Below, one piece after another: positions 1-8,042 of a stretch of 64,000 nt of DNA. Numbering within the stretch: position 1 is the first letter of the stretch; each line of letters starts with the position of its first letter. The translations under genes were made by a program, and so were the position numbers. Source of the stretch: Micromonospora sp. C31 (GTDB lineage: Bacteria > Actinomycetota > Actinomycetes > Mycobacteriales > Micromonosporaceae); contig NZ_JAGPXN010000012.1 in the NCBI RefSeq assembly GCF_018070575.1, forward strand, positions 124,001 through 188,000, written 5' to 3'. The notes beneath the pieces were generated by a model, which did no database searches, had not been told where the DNA came from, and saw only the letters and a program-made list of their open reading frames with translations.

Positions 1-3000
1 GTCGCGTACGGGGCCAGCACCGCCGCGACGGCCCAGCCCTCCAGGTAGACCGTCCGCCCGGCGAGCAGCGCCGGTGGGTCCGCGGGGTCGACCCGCAGGC
101 CGGCGCCCGGCCCGATCCGCGCCCAGCCGACCGGCCCGAAGAAGCCGATGGTGTCGTTCTTGGCGCAGTAGCGCTGGAGGTAGCTGGTGACCAGCGCCTC
201 GTGCTGACGGTGCTTGGTGTTGCGGGTCGGGCTGCCCGGGCCCCGGCGCAGCAGCGCGTCGACGCCGGTACGCAGCGCGTGCGGGTTCTGCCAGGCCACC
301 GCCTCACGGAAGCGGGGGTGGGCCGCCACCGTGTGCAGCGCGACCGCGAGCCGGCCGACCGCCGCCGGGTACGCGGCCGCGTACGCCGCTTCGGCGCGGT
401 CGACGCCGGCCGGGTCCCCGTCGGCCCGGGCCGCCACCACGCGGTCGGCGGCGGCGGCGAGTTCCGCGTCGCCGAGCGGGGCGAGCAGGTCGATCGGGAG
501 GCCGGCGCCCCGCAGGCAGACGGTCCGCCAGAGCGCCCATCCGTCGGTCAGCCGGGCCAGGTGTTCGGGCCGGTCCCGCCCGCCGCGGTGCGCTGCCCGG
601 TCGCGGCGGCGCAGCGCCGGCCCGGCCGCCGCCCGGGTGCCCGGCGTCGATCCGGTCGCCGCGTCGACCGCCGCCGCCGTCGCGGCCAGGGTCGGCGCCC
701 GGTAGAACGGGCCCACGCCCAGCTCCACGCCGAACGCCTCGCGGATGCGGAACATCAGCCGGGTGACCGACAGCGAGTTGCCGCCGAGGGCGAAGAAGCT
801 GCTCTCCCGGCCGATGCTCGCGGCCGGGCGCCCGCCGGGCAGCAGCCGGGACCACAGCTCGGCCAGCCGGTGCTCGGTCGGCGAGGCGGGCCCGGCGACG
901 TCCGGAGTCTGCTCGGCGGGCTCCGGCGCCGGCAGCGCCGCCCGGTCGACCTTCCCGTACGCGGTCAGCGGCAGCCGGTCCAGGACGGCGAACGCGGCCG
1001 GCACCAGGTGGGCCGGCAGCCGTGCGGCGACGTGCTCACGCAGGTCGGCCGGGGTCGGGACCACCGGGCCGGCCGGCGTGACGTAGCCGACCAGGTGGCG
1101 CTCCGGCCCGTCGCCCCGGACGCCCACCGCCGCCGCCGCGACCCGCGGGTGCGCCCTGAGCGCCGCCTCCACCTCGCCCGGCTCGACCCGGAAGCCCCGG
1201 ATCTTCACCTGGTCGTCGCGGCGGCCGAGGAACTCCAGCACCCCGTCCGCGCGCCAGCGCACGACGTCACCGGTGCGGTAGAGGCGCTCGCCGGGCACCT
1301 GCGGGTCCGGCACGAACGCCCGGGCGGTCGCCGCCGGGTCGCCGAGGTAGCCGCGGGCCAGCCCGTCGCCGCCGGTGCACAGCTCGCCCGCCACCCCGAC
1401 CGGCACCGGCCGGCCGCTCGCGTCGAGCACGTGGACGGTGGTCTGCGGCACGGGACGGCCGATCGGCACCCGGTCACCCACCGGCCCGACGCCGCTCATC
1501 AGATGGCAGCTGGTCAGCGTGGTGTTCTCGGTCGGCCCGTACGCGTTGACCAGCGGGAGCCCGCCGCGTGCGGCGAGCACGGCGCGGACCGCGCCCGGGT
1601 CGGCCACGTCGCCGCCGGTGAGCAGCTGCCGCACGCCCGCCAGCGCCGTGACGTCCTCCTCGGCGAGCTGCCGGAACAGCCCGGCGGTGAGGAAGGCGAC
1701 GGTGACGCCGCCGTCGCGGATCAGCGCGGTCAGCCGGGTGAGGTCCACCGGGTCCGGGGGCGCGAGCACCGCGGTGGCGCCGGTCAGCAGCGCGCCCCAG
1801 ATCTCCCAGGTGGATGCGTCGAACGCGGTCGGGGCGAACTGGAGCACCCGCTCGCCGGGGCCGAGGGTGGCGAAGTCCGGGCCGGTCACCAGCCGCACCA
1901 CGCCCCGGTGGGTGATCCCGACCCGCTTGGGCGCGCCGGTCGAGCCGGAGGTGTGCAGGACACAGGCGAGCTGCAACGGGTGGATCCGCCCCGGCAGCGG
2001 GCCGGCGGGCGCGGGTTCCCCGGCCGGCGCGTCGACGTCCAGCACCCGGACCGGGCCCAGGTCGGGCAGGCCGGCGGCGGCCCCGGGGGTGGTCAGCAGC
2101 AGGCGGGTGCCGCTGGCGGCGACGAGGCCCGCGATCCGGGCGGGTGGGGCGGCCGGGTCCACGGGGAGGTAGGCCCCGCCGGCCTTGAGTACGCCCAGCA
2201 GGGCCCGGATCAGCGGTTCGCCCCGGGGGAGCAGCACGGCGACGGGGCTGTCCCCGGTGACCCCGTACCCGCGCAGCGTCCGGGCCAGCCGGTCGGCCGC
2301 GCCGTCCAGCTCCGCGTACGAGACCGTGCGGTCGCCGACCGCCAGCGCGGCGGCGGCCGGGTCGTCGGCCACGCGGGCCGCGAAGACCTCGGGGACGGAC
2401 GCGTCGCGGGGCCACGGCCGCCGGGTGGCGTTCCAGGCGGCGCGCAGCGGCGCCTCCCCGGCGGCGCCGAGATCCAGGTCGGCCAGGCGGGCGTCCGGCC
2501 GCTCGGCCAACTCGAGCACGGTGCGGTGCAGCTGCGCGAGGATCCGCCGTGCCGAGGCGGCCAGCAGCCTGGTGTCGTCCCAGGTGAGGCCGAGGCACAG
2601 CTCCGGCTCGTCGAAGACGTGCACCGTCAGCGGATAGCCGGGCATGCGGTGCACCCGCGCCGAGCGCCGGGCCGCCTCCGGCCCGCACTCGGCCAGGGCG
2701 GTGGCCAACTGCCGCCGCTCGAACACCACGAGGCTGTCCAGCAGCGGCGTGTCGGGTGCCAGTCCCGCCTGGTCGAGGATGGTGTGCAGCGGCGTGTGCT
2801 GGTGCTCGCGCAGCCGCCGGATCCGGTCCACCACGTCGGCGAGGAACCGCCGCACCGTCCACGTCGGATCGAGGCGGATCCGCAGCGGCACCGTGCTGAG
2901 CAGCAGTCCGAGGATCTCCTCGGCGCCCGCGACGCTGTCGTACCGGCAGGACCTGGTCACCGCGAAGGTGACGTCGTCGACGCCGCCGTAGCCGCCGCGC

Positions 3001-3740
3001 AGCAGCGCCCAGGCCGCGTGGACCACCGCGCCGACGCCTGCGCCGACCTCGGCGGCGGCGGCGCGCAACCGGTCGGAGTCCGGCCGGGTCAGGGCGATCT
3101 CGTGGCAGGCCGGCACGGCGCGCGCGCCGGGGTCCGCGTCGAGGCGACCCGGGAGCGCCCGGGGCATCGGCGCGTCGGCGAGGTGACCCTTCCAGAAGGC
3201 GTCACCGGCGCTCGGGTCGCGGGTGCCCCACCAGCGCACGAAGTCGGCGAACGGCGGCCGGCTCGGCGGCTCCGGCTCCCGGCCCGCCCGGCGCGCGGCG
3301 TAGTCGGTGAGGACCTCGTCGAGCAGCATCCGGGTGGAGCGGCCGTCGAGGATCGCGTGGTGGAAGGTGACGACGACGTGGTCGTCGGCCAGCGTGGTGA
3401 CCCGGAGCAGGGGGGCCCGGCCGACGTCGACGGGTTCGTAGCGGTCGGTGTGGAGGAACTCGGCGAGCGTCGTCTCCCGCCACCGCAGGTCCGGCGGCAC
3501 GGTGGGCCGGACGACCTGCGCCACGCCGTGGTCGCCGTCGACCTCGAAGGCCGTACGCAGCACCGCGTGCCGCCGGGTCGCGGCCTGCCAGGCGGCGCTG
3601 AACGCGTCGCGCTCCGGCGGGCCGTCCCACCTGATCGTGACCTGCTGGACGTCGACCCCGCCGGCGGGCTGCCGGAGGGTCTGCAGCACCATCCCGCGTT
3701 GCACGGCGAGGGCCGGGTACCGCTGGAGACTGTCGTTCAT
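1..3740 (-). CDS. NRPS C-A-T module fused to a LanB-like dehydratase domain (partial)
   Basis: One frame stays open from the ATG at 3740 to the window edge, giving about 1,246 visible residues; the C-terminus is missing. A condensation domain comes first, with HHAILDG at residues 127-133. An adenylation domain follows (core A3 HTSGSTGAPK; A8 DDQVKIRGFRVEPGEVE), then a carrier domain (FFALGGNSLS, Ser989). The specificity residues I read by eye are D-A-W-F-L-G-A-T-L, closest to Leu-type codes as I remember them; this is a weak prediction. After the T domain, from about residue 1010, the protein does not become a TE or C domain. It contains RNTKHRQHEALVTSYLQRY and then CAKNDTIGFFGPVGW (about residues 1175-1202), which match the N-terminal domain of lantibiotic dehydratases (pattern Y..R...k...g.Fg). 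MbtH lies 21 bp upstream. The C-A-T call is firm; dehydratase function is inferred from family resemblance only. Confidence 0.88.
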   Translation of the reverse strand, partial: MNDSLQRYPALAVQRGMVLQTLRQPAGGVDVQQVTIRWDGPPERDAFSAAWQAATRRHAVLRTAFEVDGDHGVAQVVRPTVPPDLRWRETTLAEFLHTDRYEPVDVGRAPLLRVTTLADDHVVVTFHHAILDGRSTRMLLDEVLTDYAARRAGREPEPPSRPPFADFVRWWGTRDPSAGDAFWKGHLADAPMPRALPGRLDADPGARAVPACHEIALTRPDSDRLRAAAAEVGAGVGAVVHAAWALLRGGYGGVDDVTFAVTRSCRYDSVAGAEEILGLLLSTVPLRIRLDPTWTVRRFLADVVDRIRRLREHQHTPLHTILDQAGLAPDTPLLDSLVVFERRQLATALAECGPEAARRSARVHRMPGYPLTVHVFDEPELCLGLTWDDTRLLAASARRILAQLHRTVLELAERPDARLADLDLGAAGEAPLRAAWNATRRPWPRDASVPEVFAARVADDPAAAALAVGDRTVSYAELDGAADRLARTLRGYGVTGDSPVAVLLPRGEPLIRALLGVLKAGGAYLPVDPAAPPARIAGLVAASGTRLLLTTPGAAAGLPDLGPVRVLDVDAPAGEPAPAGPLPGRIHPLQLACVLHTSGSTGAPKRVGITHRGVVRLVTGPDFATLGPGERVLQFAPTAFDASTWEIWGALLTGATAVLAPPDPVDLTRLTALIRDGGVTVAFLTAGLFRQLAEEDVTALAGVRQLLTGGDVADPGAVRAVLAARGGLPLVNAYGPTENTTLTSCHLMSGVGPVGDRVPIGRPVPQTTVHVLDASGRPVPVGVAGELCTGGDGLARGYLGDPAATARAFVPDPQVPGERLYRTGDVVRWRADGVLEFLGRRDDQVKIRGFRVEPGEVEAALRAHPRVAAAAVGVRGDGPERHLVGYVTPAGPVVPTPADLREHVAARLPAHLVPAAFAVLDRLPLTAYGKVDRAALPAPEPAEQTPDVAGPASPTEHRLAELWSRLLPGGRPAASIGRESSFFALGGNSLSVTRLMFRIREAFGVELGVGPFYRAPTLAATAAAVDAATGSTPGTRAAAGPALRRRDRAAHRGGRDRPEHLARLTDGWALWRTVCLRGAGLPIDLLAPLGDAELAAAADRVVAARADGDPAGVDRAEAAYAAAYPAAVGRLAVALHTVAAHPRFREAVAWQNPHALRTGVDALLRRGPGSPTRNTKHRQHEALVTSYLQRYCAKNDTIGFFGPVGWARIGPGAGLRVDPADPPALLAGRTVYLEGWAVAAVLAPYA

Positions 3741-3761
3741 GCGCCCTCGTCCGGTGCGGCG

Positions 3762-3980
3762 TCAGCCGGTGGCGGCGTGCTCGTCCATCCAGCGCCGCAA
3801 CGACAGCGGCCGCATGTCCGTCCACACCTCGTCGATCCGGGCGAGGCACTCGCCGCGTGTGCCGGTGGTGCCCTCGCGCCGCCAGCCGGCGGGCAGCTCC
3901 CGGTCGTCCCACCAGATCGAGAACTGTTCCTCGTCGTTCACGACCACGGCGTACGTCCGGGTGTCGTCGTCAGTGCTCAT
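3762..3980 (-). CDS. MbtH family protein
   Basis: This 72-residue protein has the full MbtH signature: N-x-E-x-Q-x-S at NDEEQFSIW, then PAGW, CLARID, and WTDMRPLSLRRWMDEH. MbtH proteins bind NRPS adenylation domains and are often needed for their solubility and activity. The gene sits 21 bp upstream of the NRPS-LanB gene in the same direction, so that A domain is its likely partner. The A domains of the distant NRPS operon at 30881-53459 have no MbtH of their own in this window and might share this one. The start is ATG at 3980, with a GAAGGGGG ribosome-binding site about 6 bases upstream. Confidence 0.95.
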   Translation of the reverse strand: MSTDDDTRTYAVVVNDEEQFSIWWDDRELPAGWRREGTTGTRGECLARIDEVWTDMRPLSLRRWMDEHAATG

Positions 3981-4051
3981 CGGACCCCCTTCGGCGGGAA
4001 GGATTCCAGCCGCGTCGATCGCGTGTCAAGGAATCGGTCGATCTTCCGACG

Positions 4052-5350
4052 TCAGGCGGAGGTGGGCCGTTCGGCCGCCACGGGTTCCGCTGTGGACGGT
4101 GCCGGCGGTTCGACGTCGTCCGCGCCGATCCGGGGCGTACGGGCGACCCAGCCGACGGCCGGGCCGGCGGCGAGCGCGCAGCCCACGAAGATCGCCGCGA
4201 CGATCCACCAGCCCCAGCCGCCGGTCTGGATCGCGAGGAGGGTCAGGCCCACCGGCGCGAAGACGTCCGCCGTCGAGCTGACGGTCTGCGCCGTGCCGAG
4301 GTACACCCCGCGCGACGCGGCGGGCGGCACGTTGGTCTGGAAGAACCAGAGCGCCGCCGAGAACCACAACTCGGTGGTGGTCACCAGCACCACCACGGCG
4401 AGGAGCACGACGACCGTCCACGCGCCGCCGGTCCGGCCCGCGAGCGCGGCCACCGGGCAGGCGAGCGCGGTGACCAGGGCGCCCCGGCGGATCAGGCGGG
4501 CCGCTCCGGGAAGCGAGTCCGCGCCGCGCGCCGCCGGCACCTGCAACGTGATCACCAGCACCGTGTTGAGGGCCAGCATCGCGCCGAGCAGCGGCTTGGG
4601 GGCGTCGGTGTGGGTGATCGCCCAGAGCGGCAGGATCTCGACGAGGACCACCGAGTGGAACATCATGACGGCGAGGAGCACGGCGGTCGTGACGTAGGGC
4701 AGGTCCTTCAGCACCGCCCACCGCGACGTGCTGGCCGCCCGGTCGTGCCGCAGCACCGGCGCGGCCGGGAGCCGGGTCACGAGGGCGGCGTTGAGCAGCG
4801 ACAACGCCGAGTTGAGCAGCACCATGGCGACGAGCGCGGCGGCGGAGTCGAACGCCAGCGCCACGGCGCCGAGCCCGGTGCCGAGGGTGAACCCGGCATT
4901 CAGGTACGAGCGCGCGTACGCCATCGTGCGCACCCGGTCCTCGGCCGGCATGGCGTCGGCGGTGTAGATGGTGCGCCCGGCGTTGGCGAGGGAGTCGGTG
5001 GCGGCGGCCACCACCATCAGCACCACGAAGCCCACGAAGGACGTCACGAGCGGATAGGCGGCGAACGTCAGCGCCGAACCGAGCGCGCCGAGGGCCCAGG
5101 ACCGCTGCCCGCCGATCCGGTCGGCCAGCGCGCCCAGGGGCAGGGAGGTGGCCACCCCGGTGAGCCCCGCGATCGAGAAGCCGATGCCGATCTGCATCGC
5201 GCTGAGCCCGAGGACCTCGGTGAAGAACACGATGCTGCCGGTGAGGAAGGTGCCGCTGCCGACGGCGACCATGGCGGACTGGTAGGCGATCGCCCGGGGC
5301 AGCCCGGGCGGCGGCAGGAGCCGGGACGCGGCGAATCGGTGACCGTCCAT
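4052..5350 (-). CDS. MFS transporter, probable exporter
   Basis: This 432-residue integral membrane protein has about twelve hydrophobic segments and the layout of the major facilitator superfamily. The loop between segments 2 and 3 carries GALADRIGGQRS, the MFS motif A region (G-x-L-a-D-r-x-G-r-r). I place the start at ATG 5350 (MDGHRFAASR) because it leaves a short cytoplasmic tail before the first segment; a GTG at 5395 would add 15 residues. It lies between the racemase-like gene and the MbtH-NRPS pair, all on the minus strand. That makes export of the peptide product, or uptake of an amino acid for it, the likely roles. The substrate cannot be read from the sequence. Confidence 0.85.
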   Translation of the reverse strand: MDGHRFAASRLLPPPGLPRAIAYQSAMVAVGSGTFLTGSIVFFTEVLGLSAMQIGIGFSIAGLTGVATSLPLGALADRIGGQRSWALGALGSALTFAAYPLVTSFVGFVVLMVVAAATDSLANAGRTIYTADAMPAEDRVRTMAYARSYLNAGFTLGTGLGAVALAFDSAAALVAMVLLNSALSLLNAALVTRLPAAPVLRHDRAASTSRWAVLKDLPYVTTAVLLAVMMFHSVVLVEILPLWAITHTDAPKPLLGAMLALNTVLVITLQVPAARGADSLPGAARLIRRGALVTALACPVAALAGRTGGAWTVVVLLAVVVLVTTTELWFSAALWFFQTNVPPAASRGVYLGTAQTVSSTADVFAPVGLTLLAIQTGGWGWWIVAAIFVGCALAAGPAVGWVARTPRIGADDVEPPAPSTAEPVAAERPTSA

Positions 5351-5405
5351 GGTGGCCGTCAGGCTACCCGGGAGGCCGCCTCCCCGGCGTCGCACGACCG
5401 GGTGG

Positions 5406-6536
5406 TCACGCCGCGCCGTCCGCGCGCAGCACGAGCCGGTCGGTGGTCCTCTCCTCGACGTACGTCAGGTCGGCGTCCCACCCGAGCCCGGGCCCGGCGG
5501 GCACCTCGACGAGCCCGTCGGTGCTCACGATCGGGTGGGTGGTGACGTCGCGGGCGTAGTACTTGTCGGAGCCGGAGACGTCGGAGGGCAGCGTGAAGCC
5601 GGCGAGTGCGCTCAGCGCGACGTTGGCGGCCCGCCCGATGCCGAACTCGTGCATGCCGCCGCACCAGACCGGGACACCGTGCTCGCGCGCCAGGTCGTGC
5701 GCCCGGACGGCGTGGGTCAGCCCGCCCATCCGCGAGACCTTGATGTTGAGCACGCGTACGGCGTTCAGGCGGAGCGCGGTGACGAGGTCGTCCACCTCCT
5801 CGACGGACTCGTCGAGGCAGACGGGGGTGTCGATCCGTTCCTGGAGGGCGGCGTGCGCGACGAGGTCCCGCGGCGCGTACGGCTGCTCGATCATCATCAG
5901 GCCCAGGCCGTCGAGCGCCGACAGGACGGCCCGGTGCTCGGGCCCGTCCCGGTAGGCGCCGTTGGCGTCGACGTGCAGTGGCACGCCCGGATACGCCGTG
6001 CGGACGGCCCGTACCGGCTCGACGTCCCAGCCGGGCGCGATCTTGAGCTTGATCCTGCGGTAGCCCTCGTGGACCCGCAGCCCCACCTGTGCGAGGAGGT
6101 CGTCGACGGTGGGTTCGATCCCCAGGGAGACGCCCGCCTCGACGGTGCCGCGCGAGCCGCCCAGCGCGTGCGCGAGGGAGACGCCGTTCGCGGTCGACCA
6201 CAGTGCCCAGGCGGCCATGTCGAAACCGGCGCGGGCGAAGTGGTTGCCGCGTACCTTGCCGAGCGCCGTGGCCAGGTCCGCCGGGTGCGCCCAGTCGGTG
6301 CCCAGCGTCATCGGCGCGAGGTGGTCCCGGGCGACCGCCCAGCAGCTCTCGACGGTCTCGGCGGAGTAGAACGGGCCGCTCGGCGACGCGATCTCGCCCC
6401 ACCCCACGGCGCCGTCGGTGTCGGTGAGGGTGACCAGGATGTGCTCCAGCTCGCGCTTGGCGTGGGAACTGGTCTGGAACCGGTGCACGAGCGGCAGCCG
6501 GACCCGGCGCAGTCGCACCACCTCGACCCGGCTCAC
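5406..6536 (-). CDS. Enolase-superfamily N-acylamino acid racemase / o-succinylbenzoate synthase
   Basis: This 376-residue protein belongs to the muconate-lactonising subgroup of the enolase superfamily. The catalytic set is complete: K163-x-K165 (RIKLKIAPGWD), metal ligands D190 (VDANGAY), E217 (MIEQPYAP) and D242 (CLDESVEE), and K266 (NIKVSRMGGL). These positions are within a few residues of the known Amycolatopsis NAAAR/OSBS set, and WCGGMHEFGIGRAAN near the C-terminus is typical of the NAAAR/OSBS branch. The enzyme racemises N-acyl or N-succinyl amino acids; many members also have OSBS (MenC) activity. No men genes lie nearby. A GNAT gene lies just upstream and an M20 hydrolase is divergent, which favours the N-succinylamino acid racemase role. 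The start is GTG 6536 behind AAGGGGG. Confidence 0.88.
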   Translation of the reverse strand: MSRVEVVRLRRVRLPLVHRFQTSSHAKRELEHILVTLTDTDGAVGWGEIASPSGPFYSAETVESCWAVARDHLAPMTLGTDWAHPADLATALGKVRGNHFARAGFDMAAWALWSTANGVSLAHALGGSRGTVEAGVSLGIEPTVDDLLAQVGLRVHEGYRRIKLKIAPGWDVEPVRAVRTAYPGVPLHVDANGAYRDGPEHRAVLSALDGLGLMMIEQPYAPRDLVAHAALQERIDTPVCLDESVEEVDDLVTALRLNAVRVLNIKVSRMGGLTHAVRAHDLAREHGVPVWCGGMHEFGIGRAANVALSALAGFTLPSDVSGSDKYYARDVTTHPIVSTDGLVEVPAGPGLGWDADLTYVEERTTDRLVLRADGAA

Positions 6537-6609
6537 GACGCCCCCTTCCCGTGCTCGGCGTGGCCCCGGGCCGGCCTGCGCGCGGCCCCCGCGCCCTGCC
6601 ACCGGCCGG

Positions 6610-7245
6610 TCACGACCGATCCGCGTAGAGACCGAGCTCGGCGGCGAGGGCGTCGCGCTCGCGCAGGCGGCGGCCGGCCCCCTTCGAGCTGGCGATGGTC
6701 AGGGTCGCGAGCAGGTGCAGCGCGAGCCCCACCGAGGTGGGGGAGTTGGCGTACGAGGCGCTGTCGGTGCCGATGACGATGCGGGCGGCGGCGCTCTCGG
6801 CCAACGGCGCGTCCTCGGCGTCGGTGACGAGCACCAGCCGACCGCCGTGGCGGACGTACGCGGAGGCGGTGTCGACGGTCTCGCGCCGGTAGCGCGCCAG
6901 GGAGACGGCCACGAGCAGGTCGCCCTGGCGGATGTCGCCGAGCACGTCGAGGGACCGCAGCGCCGCGCCGTCGACGAGGTGGACGCCGGAGAGCCCGGCG
7001 CTGAGGTCGGCGGCGAGCAGGGACGCGAAGCCGAACGACTTGCCGTGCCCGAGCAGGTACCGGCGCCGGGCCGACACGATGAGCGCCGCGGCCCGCTCGA
7101 TCGCGTCCTGCTCGGCGGCCCACGCCAGGGCCCTGGCGAAGCCGGTGCGTTGCTGCTCCAGGACCCGCTGCTTGAGCACCTGTGCCGACCTGCGCTGCAC
7201 GTGGCGGTCGAAGCGCTCGGCGGGCGTCGATCCCGTCGTGGTCAT
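6610..7245 (-). CDS. SIS-domain protein (RpiR-like without HTH)
   Basis: This 211-residue protein has a single sugar-isomerase (SIS) domain. It shows RRRYLLGHGKSFGFASLLA, then GDLLVAVSLARYRRETVDTA, then GGRLVLVTDAEDAPLAESA, the usual order in RpiR/MurR-type SIS domains. The N-terminal helix-turn-helix domain of RpiR regulators is absent; only about 60 helical residues come before the SIS fold. It may therefore bind a phosphosugar or similar ligand, or act as an isomerase, rather than bind DNA. Its ATG at 7245 overlaps the GNAT stop codon (ATGA), so the two are probably translationally coupled. What it adds to an amino-acid acylation/racemisation set is unclear. Confidence 0.75.
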   Translation of the reverse strand: MTTTGSTPAERFDRHVQRRSAQVLKQRVLEQQRTGFARALAWAAEQDAIERAAALIVSARRRYLLGHGKSFGFASLLAADLSAGLSGVHLVDGAALRSLDVLGDIRQGDLLVAVSLARYRRETVDTASAYVRHGGRLVLVTDAEDAPLAESAAARIVIGTDSASYANSPTSVGLALHLLATLTIASSKGAGRRLRERDALAAELGLYADRS

Positions 7246-7946
7246 CCCTCGCCCCGTTCGAACAGGTAGCTGACGCGGCCGGGGGTGTCCGGCCGCCGGG
7301 CGACGCCGACGAGCCGCGAGCCCGCGCCGAACCGGTCGGCCAGCGCCTGGCGCAGTCGTGCCCGGTCGTCGGGCTCCGGCGCGGCGGTACGGTCGTCGGC
7401 GGGCGAGCCGACGGCCGCGGGCCCGGGGGCGGGTGCCGGACCGCCGCCCCCGGGACGGTCGAGGTCCCACCGGACCAGGACGCGGTCGCTGCCGCCGTCG
7501 TCGTAGAAGTCGGGCAGGAACCGGATCCCGACGGCGCCCAGCACCGTCAGGTTGAAGTGCGCGTTGCGCAGCGCGTACGGGTCGAAGGTCCACCGCATCG
7601 TGTGTACGCCCGCGCGCCGCGCGGCGTCGGCCTGGGCGTGCTTGAGCAGGCGGCCGACGCCGCGCCCCTGCGCCCGCGCGTCGACGACGGCGGCCTGCGA
7701 GTAGTGGTAGAGCTCGCCGTGTTCGACGCCGGTGAAGCCGTAGCAGAAGCCGACGAGTGTGCCGTCGGAGTCGAACGCGCCGATCGCGGTCCCGGCGTTC
7801 TCGCCCAGCGCGGCGAGGAGACGCGGGCTGACGGCGTGCTCGGGGCCCTCGTAGCCGAAGACGCTCCGGTAGAGCGCCGACGCCGCCGTGCGCTCGCCGA
7901 GCCCGGCGAGGTCACGCGCCACGATTCCGCGGGTGGCACCGGCCAT
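7242..7946 (-). CDS. GNAT-family N-acyltransferase (COG3375-like)
   Basis: This 234-residue protein has the GNAT acyl-CoA motif A in QAAVVDARAQGRGVGRLLKH (R-G-x-G-x-L). It is followed by TMRWTFDPYALRNAHFNL and LGAVGIRFLPDFYDD, features I associate with the COG3375 predicted acetyltransferases. The start is ATG 7946, preceded at good spacing by GGGGGTGA; a longer in-frame start at 7997 lacks such a site. In Kurthia and Geobacillus, a GNAT enzyme next to N-succinylamino acid racemase succinylates D-amino acids, and an M20 enzyme releases the L-amino acid. All three enzyme types are present here. The acyl donor and substrate are not evident from sequence alone. It is the first gene of the minus-strand run. 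Confidence 0.8.
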   Translation of the reverse strand: MAGATRGIVARDLAGLGERTAASALYRSVFGYEGPEHAVSPRLLAALGENAGTAIGAFDSDGTLVGFCYGFTGVEHGELYHYSQAAVVDARAQGRGVGRLLKHAQADAARRAGVHTMRWTFDPYALRNAHFNLTVLGAVGIRFLPDFYDDGGSDRVLVRWDLDRPGGGGPAPAPGPAAVGSPADDRTAAPEPDDRARLRQALADRFGAGSRLVGVARRPDTPGRVSYLFERGEG

Positions 7947-7963
7947 CGAACTCACCCCCGCAA

Positions 7964-7980
7964 AGATAGCGATCGTATCT
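7964..7980. promoter_or_regulatory. Interrupted palindrome between divergent GNAT and M20 genes
   Basis: The sequence is AGATA-G-CGATCG-TATCT: removing the single G leaves a perfect 16-bp palindrome. It is strikingly AT-richer than its surroundings. It lies 18 bases upstream of the GNAT start and about 28 bases upstream of the -35 of the M20 promoter. On the minus strand it would overlap a possible -10 (TACGAT). This placement suits an operator controlling both directions, but no regulator gene with a DNA-binding domain is visible nearby. Confidence 0.4.
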
Positions 7981-8007
7981 CTCTCAGGCTGCCGCACTGT
8001 CCGCCCG

Positions 8008-8036
8008 TTGACAAGGGCTCATGTCGATCATAGTGT
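8008..8036 (+). promoter_or_regulatory. Promoter of the M20 hydrolase gene, predicted leaderless
   Basis: A consensus -35 TTGACA (8008-8013) is separated by 17 bases from TAGTGT (8031-8036), a good actinobacterial -10. The usual 6-7 base distance to the start site puts transcription initiation at about 8043, which is the GTG start codon of the M20 gene. No ribosome-binding site precedes that codon, consistent with a leaderless mRNA. Confidence 0.65.
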
Positions 8037-8042
8037 CCGTAT

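Noticed and set aside
1..1100. A class I lanthipeptide cluster based on the LanB-like domain
   Set aside because: No LanC cyclase, lanthipeptide precursor or stand-alone LanB gene is visible; the domain is part of an NRPS polypeptide. Genes beyond position 1 could change this.
201..4697. A 1,498-codon open frame antisense to the NRPS, MbtH and MFS genes
   Set aside because: Its product is low-complexity Arg/Gly/Ala/Pro with no domains. It mirrors the third-position GC bias of the real minus-strand genes.
5406..6536. Reading the enolase-superfamily gene as the menaquinone gene menC
   Set aside because: OSBS activity cannot be excluded, but no other men gene is near, while GNAT and M20 genes are; the racemase role fits better.
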